Assembly (NCBI GenBank): GCA_000934455.1
Contig: KN888268.1
Span: 7,301-59,089 of the forward strand
From: Apostichopus parvimensis
Taxonomy: Eukaryota > Echinodermata > Holothuroidea > Aspidochirotida > Stichopodidae
Direction: 5' to 3'
DNA: 51,789 bases
The position numbers and the translations under genes are program-made. Of this stretch, positions 35,673 through 47,663 are shown one piece after another (the stretch's first letter is position 1; every line of letters begins with the position of its first letter). Under the pieces are notes generated by a model. That model saw only the letters and a list, made by a program, of their open reading frames with translations. It was not told the DNA's origin and did no database searches.

Positions 35673-35727
35673 CATCTGCAGATGTAGCATGAACATTTAG
35701 GTTTCCATTGCATTTGCATTTCTCTTC

Positions 35728-35754
35728 GGTTTTATTCCCATTGGAATAAAACCA
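35728..35754. repeat. 27-bp hairpin
   Basis: GGTTTTATTCC faces GGAATAAAACC around a short CATT-type loop. There is no flanking duplication, so it does not belong to the 7-bp-duplication family. Confidence 0.6.
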
Positions 35755-36718
35755 GCTTATAGCAGGGGGAAGAGACCTCACAGTTGCTGTAACACAAAGC
35801 ATAGATAAACTGGCTGACGGTCTGGCACGAATGGAGAAAGCTGATTGGCGCTAAACAGTTTTGGCACAGCTAAGGCGAGGCTAAGGCTAAAACGATCACC
35901 TCTAATATTTTCATGAAAAATTGTTCATCATATCTTTTTGGTGACATTACTACCAAAATTAATGAGCATGATCGTGAACATAATGTTCTACATCTTAATA
36001 CTAAATTAAACTTGATATTCACCTTATGTTTGTCAAGAACTATATTGATCATTTTAATTATTATGGGTATATTTGAGCTTATTGAATCATAAAAAACTGT
36101 TTTAAAGCATTGCTTAATTCCTCTGGTTTGTTCTATATTACATTTTTGAGTCTTTTTAATCTTCTGCGTGTTTCACTGAGCAAGATTAGAATTACAAATC
36201 ATTGGAACCATGCACTCATGGAGACTCCCATGAATAGTTCATAAATCTGTAAAAAGGGTACTACTAATTTGCTACTTCCGGTTTAGGGTTACATCATTGT
36301 TAGCGAAAAAATAGTATTTTGCAATTACCTTGAGAAAGTTATGAAAAATACTTTCAACTTTGTAACAACTAACATAACTATCGTGGCATCAGTCAGATGA
36401 TAAAACTGATTTAAGACGTAACACTTTACTGCATACTTAATTATATAGGAGTCAATAGTGAACCATACATTGATTTATTACTGTAATCCGTTTTGCTGTA
36501 TTACTTTAGTGATCTCAATTCATCCGTAGTTCCTCTGCTTTGATTTTTTCAAATATTTTTCGTTTTATTCCAACTGTATTACAAGCTCATATATAAGTCA
36601 AAGGGGAGGGGGCTTGTTAAGCAACTACAGGGTGTTATCTGAAAAAGGATGACTCAGAGGGTAAGTGTGGGAGGCTTGCTTGTGGACAAATGAGATATGT
36701 GTATTGTTAACAATACAA

Positions 36719-37510
36719 NNNNNNNNNNNNNNNNNNNNNNNNNNNNNNNNNNNNNNNNNNNNNNNNNNNNNNNNNNNNNNNNNNNNNNNNNNNNNNNNNN
36801 NNNNNNNNNNNNNNNNNNNNNNNNNNNNNNNNNNNNNNNNNNNNNNNNNNNNNNNNNNNNNNNNNNNNNNNNNNNNNNNNNNNNNNNNNNNNNNNNNNNN
36901 NNNNNNNNNNNNNNNNNNNNNNNNNNNNNNNNNNNNNNNNNNNNNNNNNNNNNNNNNNNNNNNNNNNNNNNNNNNNNNNNNNNNNNNNNNNNNNNNNNNN
37001 NNNNNNNNNNNNNNNNNNNNNNNNNNNNNNNNNNNNNNNNNNNNNNNNNNNNNNNNNNNNNNNNNNNNNNNNNNNNNNNNNNNNNNNNNNNNNNNNNNNN
37101 NNNNNNNNNNNNNNNNNNNNNNNNNNNNNNNNNNNNNNNNNNNNNNNNNNNNNNNNNNNNNNNNNNNNNNNNNNNNNNNNNNNNNNNNNNNNNNNNNNNN
37201 NNNNNNNNNNNNNNNNNNNNNNNNNNNNNNNNNNNNNNNNNNNNNNNNNNNNNNNNNNNNNNNNNNNNNNNNNNNNNNNNNNNNNNNNNNNNNNNNNNNN
37301 NNNNNNNNNNNNNNNNNNNNNNNNNNNNNNNNNNNNNNNNNNNNNNNNNNNNNNNNNNNNNNNNNNNNNNNNNNNNNNNNNNNNNNNNNNNNNNNNNNNN
37401 NNNNNNNNNNNNNNNNNNNNNNNNNNNNNNNNNNNNNNNNNNNNNNNNNNNNNNNNNNNNNNNNNNNNNNNNNNNNNNNNNNNNNNNNNNNNNNNNNNNN
37501 NNNNNNNNNN
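36719..37510. other. Assembly gap (792 N)
   Basis: All bases are N. Apparent long reading frames across it are artefacts. The right flank is a G-rich tandem repeat, a likely cause of the gap. Confidence 0.99.
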
Positions 37511-37576
37511 TATACAGTATCCAGTAAGCATTTCTACGAAGTTAATTAACCTTGAGGGTACAGCCTATCAACGACA

Positions 37577-37685
37577 GTGGGGGGTAGAGGGGGCATGATG
37601 TCTGGATGTCCTATTTTCTTTCGGGGGGGGGGGTAGAGGGGGTTTGATGTCTGGATGTCCTATTTTATTTCAGGGGGGTAGAGGT
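37577..37685. repeat. Tandem repeat beside the assembly gap
   Basis: The unit is GGGGGTAGAGGGGG, then ATGATGTCTGGATGTCCTAT and TTTCTTTC. Two full units and a third beginning are present. Confidence 0.85.
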
Positions 37686-39985
37686 TACTTTTGTCTATCT
37701 GTTTATTGTATGTAGTTGGTTAATAACATGTAAGCTAACAAATATATCGTTCCGATGACTGATCTTTCCTAAGCAAGTACTGGAAAGACCACCGCATCTT
37801 CTCATCCTTAACATGACTTTATCATTAATGGCACCAAATTAAGACACACTAAAAATTGCTAGTTGTTTTTAAACGTATACTTATTCAAACCTATATTGAG
37901 GATTATTATAACATATATCACAGTACATGAGGAGAACTGGTTTTAGAAAGACTGTTATGCTGATTGAAATTTGAGCATGGGTGACCATTATCTGATATTC
38001 TAGCATATTTTGGGACACTACCGATGAACTTTAAGCCAATCGACGTGATGCTACTTCAACTTGACATTGCACACTCCGTGTATACTCTGCAGAGACAGGC
38101 TGATTACATCGTAAGACATATAGGTCTAGAACAACATATATAGGTCTAGAAATGACCTACTTGAACCCTATCAAAATCCTATCATCTACATTTATTGATG
38201 ACGTTATACATCAGTTTGGGGTAATAAACTGGTATCATGATAAACACGCACGAATGTCGATCATTTGCATGATGGCCCGTCTCTTGCATGTGGAGAGGTG
38301 TCTGAGGGTGCAAGCAGTTAAATGAGTCCGTAATCCGTACATACTGCAGGGAGTTGCCACGACCCACTGTTTATATTCTAATAAGACAAGTATATATATT
38401 ACAGGACAATATAGGACCAATAATTGTAAACTGACCGATTCTTAAAGCAGTTGCATATATACGCTTGACACCAATATCTGTCAATATTATACCAAAGTAA
38501 CTAATATACAGAGTATTAATAAACCTAACATTTGCAATTAATCAAATTAAGGCCCATGTTACAATTCAAAAGTATTCAATTAGTAGAGCCTGTATGTAAG
38601 AATAATTGCCTCACCTCAACAAGTTGTCGTATCACAATAAATCAAAAGGTTTTCATAATTTCCGACATTGTTTCATTTTCTGAAGCTAATTTTTTTAAGC
38701 TAATGATCCGTATACGGCATATTGCTTTAGGGGTTCAATACTAATAATAACTCGGAAAGTATTGCTTTAAGTGGTTCACATGAATAGTTCCATAGATGTA
38801 TATCTGATATCTCAGGTGATTTTCTCTTGTTGATCTCAATAAATTTTTTCTTTAACAGGTCACCGTCATCATGTGAAATTCATCTGCGGTAGCTAATCCA
38901 GTTAGGCTTTCCTATAAACCGCTTTATGCATCCTTTGTCCAAAAAATAACTTGAATTATTGCAAAAACAGGGCAAAGGTGCACTATCAAAAGGAATTTGA
39001 ACCACAATTCACAGTTTTCAATTGTGAAGCACACACGATCAAAAAGAAGGGGAAAATTGTAATCACTTCAATCATACTGATCTGCTTAAATTTCCTAAAG
39101 TGCGTTACCTCAGTTTTTCAGTCATCTGATTTTATTTCGAAATGTAATTTTAAAAAATATCAAAAATAAATGTGGTTGAAATTTCGGTTTATTGATTTCA
39201 ATTTCAAATATACACGTGATGAAATTTAGCGGTATTTGATTACCTGTCTGTGTATATTCTGTGTGTGCATTTGTCCCTTCTGTTACTATAACTTGTCATT
39301 CAGCGTCTGAACAAGATCCTGCTAGGATCTTATACTTTTACACATTACGTATTTAATTACTGTATTTATTAGTTCCCCAAATTCTATATCAAACATGCAA
39401 TATCACTTAAAACAAGACATAAGTCAAACTAGCAGACAACATTCTATAGATTTCTGTCAAATAATGAGTTTATAAGTAATAACCAAATACAAAAGCAAAT
39501 CTGTAATTTTTATTTTATTTTAAACTTTTCTTACCCTACAGTTTGAGATTAAATTTGATTGGATGAATTAAAGAACTTTTAAGCTATTCGACTTCAATAG
39601 CGATCATTGTCTCAATACAAGAAAGCTATTTTAATCTCAGTGACAAAATGTCATGAACCAAACATTTACCAGACCTTTGAGGTTAGAGATAAAAACTCTT
39701 TAAATACAGGTCAATGTTGTCCAAAGGATTATATCTCTTTTCACCGACTTTTTAACACCTTTCAAGGTCTCACCTCAGTGACATTGTACAGTTAAGTTGT
39801 TCATGACCGATACTAAATAAACCCATAATCCACGTATGTTTATCAAACGATTACTACAGGTAAAACCGACAAGTTTCAACCGAAGAGTAATCGGTTTTGT
39901 CAAGAACATTTTGGTTTTTCTACCAAGTTGACGAGCTCACTAACAACAAGTTGTGTGAACAGTAAAAAACTGCACTCAACGTGTA
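37686..39985. other. No gene seen
   Basis: AT-rich DNA. A short direct repeat (ATATAGGTCTAGAA, twice near 38,118-38,152) and one copy of the GATC-core repeat at 39,297 are the only structures noticed. Confidence 0.45.
39297..39350. repeat. GATC-core interspersed repeat, copy 2 (partial)
   Basis: CTGAACAAGATCCTGCTAGG then ATC, followed by ACTTTTACACATT, matches 8,276-8,361. The GAAAC part is lost here. Confidence 0.5.
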
Positions 39986-39988
39986 GTA

Positions 39989-40701
39989 TATGGCAAGCCA
40001 TGTAGGACAACCCACGCATAATATATCCGCGTATTAATTTGAATACATACGTGTATTAATTCGAATATATACGCGTATATATTATTAGCCAATCATAAGG
40101 CTTTAAAATGTCCGTGTATTAATTCGAATATTAACACGTATTAAATAATAATAATGATAATAATCAGCAGTTAATTTTACGACGCTTAAGCGACCACAAA
40201 TGTAAGAGAAACCCGCAAGGGCTTATGGATTACAACTTATAGGTCGGTGGCTTCCAATTCAACATTTTAATTCAAATTTGGAATGTTTTCAATTTAGAAA
40301 GTCGTTTCAGATGGGAAAAGCGTAGATAGCTCTTGGAGGAAAAACCCACCTTACCTTGACCGGCCGGGTATCGAACCCGGAACCTCCCGATTGCTAAGCC
40401 TCATTGCTTCAAATGCCATCGCCTTTATCCACTCGGCCACAGCACCGGTAAATCGAGCTGTTGTCTATATCAAGTACGTTTGACCTGTGTGTACGTCAAT
40501 GAAGACTACTTTGCAATATTTCAGTATTGCACTGGCGAGGCTATACAATGTGATAACTATGGATATACTCGTTTGTGAAAGCTATAAGACATTTCAGTTA
40601 TTGTCTGATTTAATACGCGTATATATTCGAATTAATACGCGTATATATTCGTATTATACGAGGATATATTATCCAGCGTTTGTCCCATATGGCTTGCCAT
40701 A
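39989..40701. mobile_element. 713-bp element with long AT-rich inverted ends
   Basis: Both ends begin TATGGCAAGCCAT and continue inward as (G)GGACAA, then ATAATATATCC and repeated TACGCGTATTAATTCGAATA blocks. The inverted similarity runs for roughly 90 bp. The ends are full of nested palindromes (TTCGAA, ACGCGT, TTAATTAA-like). A tRNA-like SINE occupies the middle (40,148-40,446). No transposase is seen. Confidence 0.72.
40148..40446 (-). mobile_element. tRNA-Ser/Leu-like SINE inside the inverted-repeat element
   Basis: On the minus strand the head (40,446 down to about 40,357) reads TGGCCGAGTGGATAAAGGCG, then a long variable arm and GGTTCCGGGTTCGATACCCG, that is, class II tRNA A and B boxes. 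The acceptor halves do not pair and the anticodon stem has a mismatch, so it is not a working tRNA. A non-tRNA body and an ATT-repeat tail follow. Confidence 0.72.
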
Positions 40702-40876
40702 GCCAATTACATTAGCAGGAATATATACACGTATTAAATCAGCTGATTTAATACGTGTATATATTCGAATCAAATTACGCGTATTTTCGAATTAATTCGA
40801 GTGTATATTCGAATTAATGCGCGTATAGATTCGTATTAATACGAGGATATTTTATGCGGTGTTTGTCCCATATAAA
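40702..40876. mobile_element. Second, partial copy of the AT-rich inverted-end element
   Basis: It repeats the CGCGTAT/TTCGAA palindromic blocks and ends GGATATTTTATGCGGTGTTT then GTCCCATAT, matching the right end of the element just to the left. It lacks the TATGGCAAGCCATA cap. Confidence 0.65.
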
Positions 40877-40877
40877 C

Positions 40878-40916
40878 GTGCTACCAGGGAGTTCCATAAC
40901 AACTCCCTGGTGCTAC
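40878..40916. mobile_element. Tiny palindromic insertion (25 bp) with 7-bp duplication GTGCTAC
   Basis: The element at 40,885-40,909 runs CAGGGAGTT...AACTCCCTG. GTGCTAC is at 40,878-40,884 and 40,910-40,916. It sits directly beside the AT-rich inverted-end cluster. Confidence 0.88.
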
Positions 40917-41469
40917 TATATATGTACCAATACATGTTACATTATATGCCATACTGCAGGTATGCCGTTTATTCAAGGGTGGGGATGGGAGGGTGGTCAC
41001 TGATTGCGAAAAAGGCATTGACTAATTAAGTTGTAGGTTCCGTGTTTCATCGTCATTTATGCACAACAGATCCCAATCACTTGGAGTCCCGGAGGGGACA
41101 TTTGAAGGATTTCAACCAGTGTTTCAACTATGTTCAAGGACTTACGAAAACATATTTCACGACAAAATATATGTTCAAGTCCTTAGCAAGGTCCTAATGA
41201 AAATGAGCGCCAATAGCCTATACAGGTGGAAAATCTTATAATTTCGGAATTGACTTAAGTTAAACTTGGTAGTCCAATCGCTTTACATGACGACTCTGGG
41301 TGAACTTGCTTAGCATGTCCTGTGAACTCCGAGTCTCTAATTACGACCTTATTATGCAGCGAGAATTTGTCGCTGTTCCATAACATCTCTAACTCTACCT
41401 GATGATCAAACAGCTAATATCTTGTTTGAAATCGTAATGAGTTGGAAAACCAAGAACAGTGATAAAACT

Positions 41470-41541
41470 TCCAGCCTCCACCGGGATTCGAACCCGGGCC
41501 TCCCGCTTTAAATGCGGACACCCTAACCACTACAAGGGAGG
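41470..41541 (-). tRNA. tRNA-like sequence with apparent anticodon UUA, probably a pseudogene or SINE head
   Basis: The minus strand reads ACCTCCCTTGTAGTGGTTAG, an anticodon arm CCGC-ATTTAAA-GCGG, and a perfect T arm CCGGG-TTCGAAT-CCCGG, then TGGAGG. The D and T arms resemble tRNA-Asp/Glu. The acceptor pairs at only five positions. Anticodon UUA would read the UAA stop codon. AATTACGACCT occurs in inverted orientation at about 41,338 and 41,541, so it may be part of a repeat. Confidence 0.4.
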
Positions 41542-41559
41542 TCGTAATTCCACTGTAGA

Positions 41560-43480
41560 CCTTTATCACCTGTATCGAACAATACTAGTTCTGTTTTGGT
41601 GACATATTTGCCTTACTCTAGAGATCAAACATGATTCTAACCAACTCGAAGTCATTTGTGATTCCTAAAGCCGGATCTCGAAAGAGATACTTTGAACAGA
41701 CTTTTGTTAATGAAATGGAGGTAAACGACAAAGGCAAATGAATATATATTAATGATTGCACTACGAACACACTAACATTTATTGCAAAGGTAACAAGTGT
41801 ATGGTATGTTTATCTGACGTGGGCAGTTAAAACAGCTTGAAGTAGTCCCGGTAACGGTCCTTTAGCCAAGCAGCACTTGGGAAGAATAACAGCATGCAGT
41901 GACCGCAATACTTTAATCAACTGTTGCTAATTACTTCAGTACAAATGAACTGTGGTGAGAAGCTCAATTATACACGGTCCTCTACTGCTAGAATCAAACG
42001 GCAGCTGTCGGTGACGGACGAAAGCAAGGTCGTAGCCGTGTGTGTGTGTGTGTGTTTTACTCTTTAACAGAAAGATATACATTTCTCTTCCAATCGTTCC
42101 TATCACTGTACACACATGCAGATTACAAGACATACTTCAGAGTGCACTAAATCTCATTAGTAAACAATCTTTGGAGTGAGGCAAGCATGATTAATCCGAA
42201 GGTTACATATTTCTATAAACCAGTTCCCTGCCTGGGGGCAACGTGAGCGAGTTTATACGAATGACAACCTGGGTATTGACATTATCGGTACCCTAAACTG
42301 GTCAAGCTGTACCGAGAAACAATCTCAAGGGCTACTCTGTGGTAGACCAACTATCAAGATTTAATTGTTTACACTTGTTTTATGGGCGTCCGTACAAGTT
42401 TATTTTGCGGTAATTCTGATAGCTCTCGTTAAAAGGATTAAAATTCTTCCCCAGTATACCATACATATGATTAAAGATTGACTTAATACATGAACCAGCG
42501 TATTAAATCTGCTACATTCATCGGTCAGCGTTGATGTTGCTATAAATCCTTGTTTCCTGTCACGCCGTCGCAGTTATAAGTTAACATCCCCTTTTTGGGG
42601 GTAAATTGGAAGGACATCTAAGGCCTCCGTATATTGACGTCGTTGTTTGCCTGGGTGATATGAGTGAGATGAATCCCTGGTGCGCTATGAGAACAGCTGG
42701 TAACTGCATTGTCGGGCTATTTTCTTAGAGTTATTTGTTGGCGTGCACACAAATCGTCCCAAAGCGCTTTGGACAAATCTTTATTACCGTCGACCAGGAG
42801 AGTAAATTTGATTCTGGATTCATCAGAATCTGCCAAGGTATATACTGACGTAGTCGTGACAAATACAATGTAAAGGGTAAGTTTATAAATAGTCATGTTT
42901 TTTCCTTTCTTTTCCCCTCTTTAACTTGTCAATGTCAGCAAAGATTTTCCTTCTTTTTTTTTTTTTTTTGCTTTTAGTCTTATGCTTACAGCTGACTAGG
43001 ATTCACATTTTTTTTTTCTCTTTCCAGTCATGGTTTTTGATGATACATTTATTATTGACATTCCACAGCTTGGGTATAGCTTGGGCGTCAATATTATTAA
43101 ATTTGGCATGTGCTGGAAATATTTCAATATTTCTAGGCAAGTAATATTAACTCATCATCGCGACAAATAACAGCAGTAGGAGTTTACATATTAATGCACA
43201 GTCCACCAGAATCTGATTGTGAATAGCCATCTAGTTGAGTCATGAACTATCATATTGAAATTCGCTTATTCATATATATGTACAAGGCATAGTATATTTT
43301 CATAATTATAAAGCTATAGTTAACCTGTCTCTCTTTCTACATTACCGAAAATTCGAAATATATTATCACAATATATTATGTAAACGTTCACTATGGAAGT
43401 TTATATTATTTAAAAAACATGAACATTAGACTGTATCTTTGTTAACTTAAGTTCATTGATTTTTGTGTATTAGTTTTATG
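41560..43480. other. No gene seen
   Basis: Apart from the GT microsatellite and T-rich tracts near 42,950-43,020 I see no supported feature. Confidence 0.45.
42037..42055. repeat. GT microsatellite
   Basis: About nine GT dinucleotides in a row. Confidence 0.9.
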
Positions 43481-43485
43481 TTTGG

Positions 43486-43757
43486 CTGAGACTGAGACAC
43501 ATTGTTTGTAATGCCTTCTTGAAGAGGCTAAAACACATCGTTTGTAATGCCTTCTTGACGAGGCTGAAACACATTGTTTGTAATGCCTTCTTGACGAGGC
43601 TGTAAATGCCTTCTTGACGAGGCTGAATACATTGTTGGTAATGCCTTCTTGAAGAGGCTGAAACACATTGTTTGTAATGCCTTCTTGATAAGGCTGTACA
43701 TGCCTTCTTGACAAGGCTGAAACACATTGTTTGTAATGCCTTCTTGACGAAGCTGAG
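43486..43757. repeat. 36-bp minisatellite, about seven to eight units
   Basis: The unit is CACATTGTTTGTAATGCCTT, then CTTGACGAGGCTGAAA. Some units are shortened to the CTTCTTGACGAGGCT part. Because 36 is a multiple of three, long minus-strand frames appear (SLVKKALQTMCF repeated). I treat these as by-products. Confidence 0.9.
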
Positions 43758-43759
43758 AC

Positions 43760-46100
43760 AAACTAAGGAAGTTGTTTGCTGCAGACTTTGAGGGAAAAAC
43801 ACCACTCGGAAATGACGTTAGTCATGCATAGTTATTTGATATAGCTCACTGAGGCTTAACTAAATTTGGAATACGTGCACTGTCTCAGCAGATCACTGCA
43901 TTGTAGATTTACTTTAAGCGTGTTTCTGTGTATCTAAGAGTATACGTTGCTATGGAGTAGTCTTAATGTGCAATGTAACACACCAGTGTTGTTTGTGATT
44001 TTGGTGTTAATTAAGTGTGTCGGTGCTTTAATAGCTTGTATACCATGCAGTCATTCAAATATTAGCTTGTTCTAAATAGAAGCAAAGCGATATGAGGTCA
44101 CGTGACCAAGCCAACGACACACTAACGAAACCAACTTTAAACAGCTTGGTTGTGAGCCTCTTGTTTATTTAAAATAATATAATCATATCTCACTTCCGGC
44201 CAGCTTTTTCACCAAAGTTTTGTTCACAGTAGGAAAAATTGCACTTTGGGTTTTCCAAGTTTTGCTAAAAATGTCTAATATTTTGCCATGAGAAAAACAT
44301 GACGTAATGACAACGGTGAGCATTTAATAGTATATGCGTAGTGCCAACGAGCTTCAGTCTTCCACTTTAAAGGAACAGTTAACAACGCTGAGACATTTAG
44401 TTGTCTAACAACCCTCAATGCGTGGGAATAAGAACCCTCCTGGACAGAATGTTCGAAAAATTGTGGCAATTTTTAGACCGCTAGTAATTGGGGCCAATAC
44501 TGAGGACCTTTAATATGAAATCATATTTGATGATAGCTAAGCGCCTCTTTTTTGTTTTGTATGTTTTTTTTTCTTTTTGTATAGCTGCATACTAACCAAC
44601 TACCAAAATATGTATTTACAACAGGTTTGCATACAATAACGATAAACTCACATTTTGCAAGCTAGAACTATGAACAACACACAATTAACTAACTTTACGG
44701 GTGATATTAGATATATTGTAAACTACACTATATATTACAGGTTCATTTTGAAAAGAATGATGTCTGAAATTTATGTGATCTTCGAAAAATTGCCGTTTTA
44801 CACGTCGGCTTATAACTGAAGTTATTGAGATGGATAAATAGATCTAAATGTGTAACCGTCTGTTAATAATACGTAAAAACCATCGGAAGTTGCTCAACAC
44901 AGCTGCAGGTCAGTGCCCAGGTGTGGAAGCCCACCCTTTGGCCTTTTACAATCCTCAAAACGCTAATAAATTGTGAAAATAGTAACCGGTGACTTCTTTG
45001 AAGCATTTGGCCAAAAAGCGACATAGTTTTGTGTACAATATGCACGAGTAACATCATGTTATTTGAAGACCTCGAAATAAAGTCGGTCCCACTGTCCCAC
45101 ACATAGTTAATTTATGATACCGGCTCGCGACTCCAGCAAGTACACTTTTTAATATTGTTGGGGGCGGAGGGGGGACTCGGGGCATATTTAATTTGGATGT
45201 AATTTGATAAATAAACCGTGTTCCAACGGAGAATTGAATCTTCTCCTTGGCCCCAAACCATTCTTATTGGCTATTCTAGTAAGGCAGAAACAGACCGCCA
45301 CTGGTCGTATACTAGCATTATTTATGTACAACATGTTAGGGTCATTACAGCAGACTTGGTCTACTTAATTATATGGACATTGAATCTCATCTTCTTGTGG
45401 TACTTGGATATGAGTAATTGTTTATTGACGTCACCACTGACGGACCTGCAGACTGAGAAGTTGTCAAGGTGTATATCATGCATGGCTTGGGTATACAACT
45501 GTACTTTGAAGCTCTAAACGATGTTGTTAACAAGGAACTTAAACGAGATTAATATATACCTGCATGCTGCGTAACACTTTATCACCTTTATTGCTCTGTT
45601 CCTGGACATTAACGTATCGTTATGGTATATGCATGAGGTGTAACTACCGTCTGCAATGCCAGACACCGAAAGCAAAATAGGTAATCGAATGACATCTTGT
45701 TTTAATCATTGTTGTGTTCTCAGAAGGGGGTGGTGGGAGTGGGGGTTCATCAACGCTTTAAAGATCACCCGTTTGCATAAACAAACACATTTTGAAAGCA
45801 TTTGACGATGTCTGTGTGAGTTAACGTTCAACGGACAGTGGCACAAACAACATTTCAGTCACAATAAATCCTGCATAATTTACACATGCCTATGCAAACA
45901 ATTGTGGCGATTACCTAAGATAACAGGCAATGTTTTATGTTAAAAAAACAGTATGATAAAATGACATCAAAGAAAGTCAATATGGATTATATATATATAT
46001 TAGTATTCTTAGAGAACAAATATATTAACAAACACAGTCAACTACGTCACAATGTAAACTCAGAAAGTATGTACAATAGGCCTACAGCTTATACCAGAAA
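43760..46100. other. No gene seen
   Basis: Reading frames up to about 100 codons lack domains and good splice borders. An (AT)-repeat lies near 45,990. Confidence 0.45.
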
Positions 46101-46104
46101 TATA

Positions 46105-46740
46105 ACACATATCCATCCTAACAATAGTAGCCCTACTAGAGCATAAAACGTTATCCATCCTAACAATAGTAGCCCTACTAGAGCACAACGCATTATCCTT
46201 GCAAACAATAGTAGCCTTACTAGAGCACAACACATTATCCTACCTAACAATAGTAACCCTACTATAGAGCACAACACATTATCTATCCTAAAAAATACGA
46301 TAGTAGCCCTACTAGAGCACAACACATTATCCTGCCTAACAATAGTAGCCCTAGAGCACAACATATTATCCTGAAGTCCTAACAATATAGTAGTCCTATA
46401 CTACAGCACAACACATTATCCTTGCTAACAATAGTAGTCCTACTAGAGCACAACACATTATCCTTGCAAACAATAGTAGCCCTACTAGGGCACAACACAT
46501 CCTTCCTAACAATAGAAGGCCAACTAGAGCACAAAACATTACCCTTGCTAACAATAGTAGCCCTACTAGAACATAAAACATTATCAATCCTAACAATAGT
46601 AGCCCTACTAGGGCACAACACATCCTTCCTAACAATAGCAGCCCAACTAGAGCACAACACATTATCCTTGCAAACAATAGTAGCCCTACTAGGGCACAAC
46701 ACATCCTTCCTAACAATAGTAGCCCTACTAGAGCACACAA
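46105..46740. repeat. Minisatellite of 42- and 39-bp units, about 16 copies
   Basis: The core is AACAATAGTAGCCCTACTAG, then AGCACAACACATTATCC. Units differ mainly by a 3-bp change (CATCCTTCCT against CATTATCCTTGC), so length stays a multiple of three and frames stay open on both strands (up to 150 codons). There is no start context or domain. Confidence 0.92.
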
Positions 46741-46744
46741 AGAA

Positions 46745-47660
46745 CCCCACGGCAATAATATTGGAGCACGCGCAGAGCATAATGTGACTCAAAAGAATTC
46801 TATAAAATGTTAAGAGGCTGATGTGAAACAATGTTTAGTAATATGTCACATTTGATTCCTTGTGACCATGAAAATCATGAACACAATAACACTTAGAAAT
46901 CGCATCCCGTCGAGGTGGTTCAGTACCACACACACTAACTATATCTGGCTGTCGACGTTCTCTTATGGTCAACACAGTCAACTAATAAAGGTTACTACGG
47001 GGGTCTAAAAGGTCATCGCAATCAACATGCTAATCAGTGTATCGTGGTAAAAATTGCAAAACTTTTACGAATACATGAAATGATAGTGAAAGTGTCTGAA
47101 TGAGGCAAAAATGCTTCCCAAGATAGCTGTTATAAGCATGCGGAAGTTTGAGCCGGAGTGACCACTGACCATTTCATAGAGCACCCCCCCCCCACCCCAC
47201 CCCCCACCCCCCACACACATAGTTCATCTCCTTAAAGTTGTCAAGTGCTATACAGTGTATCGATCGTCCAAAGTGACTGGAATACAAAGTCTAACATTTA
47301 AGTTGTCAATACAGTTTTGCATTTGGCATTTCTTTCTATAAATAGAAGTAAATGTATTAAGGTAGCATACTTCATATAATTTCCCCGTTGAATTACACAC
47401 TAAATCGTCAAAGTGATGTGATCTATAAGTCCTTGTAGAAGTTCTCACTAGCTAAAGTCTACCCATCACATGAATAGCAATTCATCACTTTAGCAATTCA
47501 TGGCACCTTCAATTTTCCGTATCACAAACATCAAGATTGTTTACTCTGAGAGCAAACAAGCCTGCTCACCAGTAAATAATTGTCATATGCCGTTCTCGTG
47601 GAAGGCCTGAATTTTTCTAGAATTGTACCCAGGTTTCGCACTACAAGTACTTCCGTTTGT
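46745..47660. other. No gene seen; C-rich tract at 47,186-47,213
   Basis: The C-rich tract has G-quadruplex potential on the minus strand. A segment near 47,494-47,525 matches 27,948-27,985 in inverted order, showing a dispersed repeat. Confidence 0.45.
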
Positions 47661-47663
47661 GTA

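Larger units (their letters stand above)
33540..36718. other. No gene seen up to the assembly gap
   Basis: AT-rich DNA with a probable old element at about 34,770-34,975 (GGGACCG at both ends in inverted order, with a long G run) and two small hairpins (35,641-35,672 and 35,728-35,754). No exon could be supported. Confidence 0.5.

Noticed and set aside
36220-36236. CATGGAGACTCCCATG hairpin as an eighth tiny insertion
   Set aside because: There is no 7-bp direct repeat outside its ends.
36665-37549. Frames of about 275-294 codons on both strands
   Set aside because: They consist of undetermined bases (N gap).
38349-38370. CAGGGAGTTGCC as a truncated tiny insertion
   Set aside because: There is no opposite arm and no flanking duplication.
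40357-40446. Functional tRNA-Ser or tRNA-Leu gene
   Set aside because: The acceptor strands do not pair and the anticodon stem has a mismatch. It is the head of a SINE.
43442-43805. Repetitive protein of 90-109 codons
   Set aside because: Produced by a 36-bp tandem repeat that is open in all three frames.
46379-46831. 150-codon minus-strand frame
   Set aside because: Entirely made of the 42/39-bp minisatellite. It has no domain and the plus strand is equally open.
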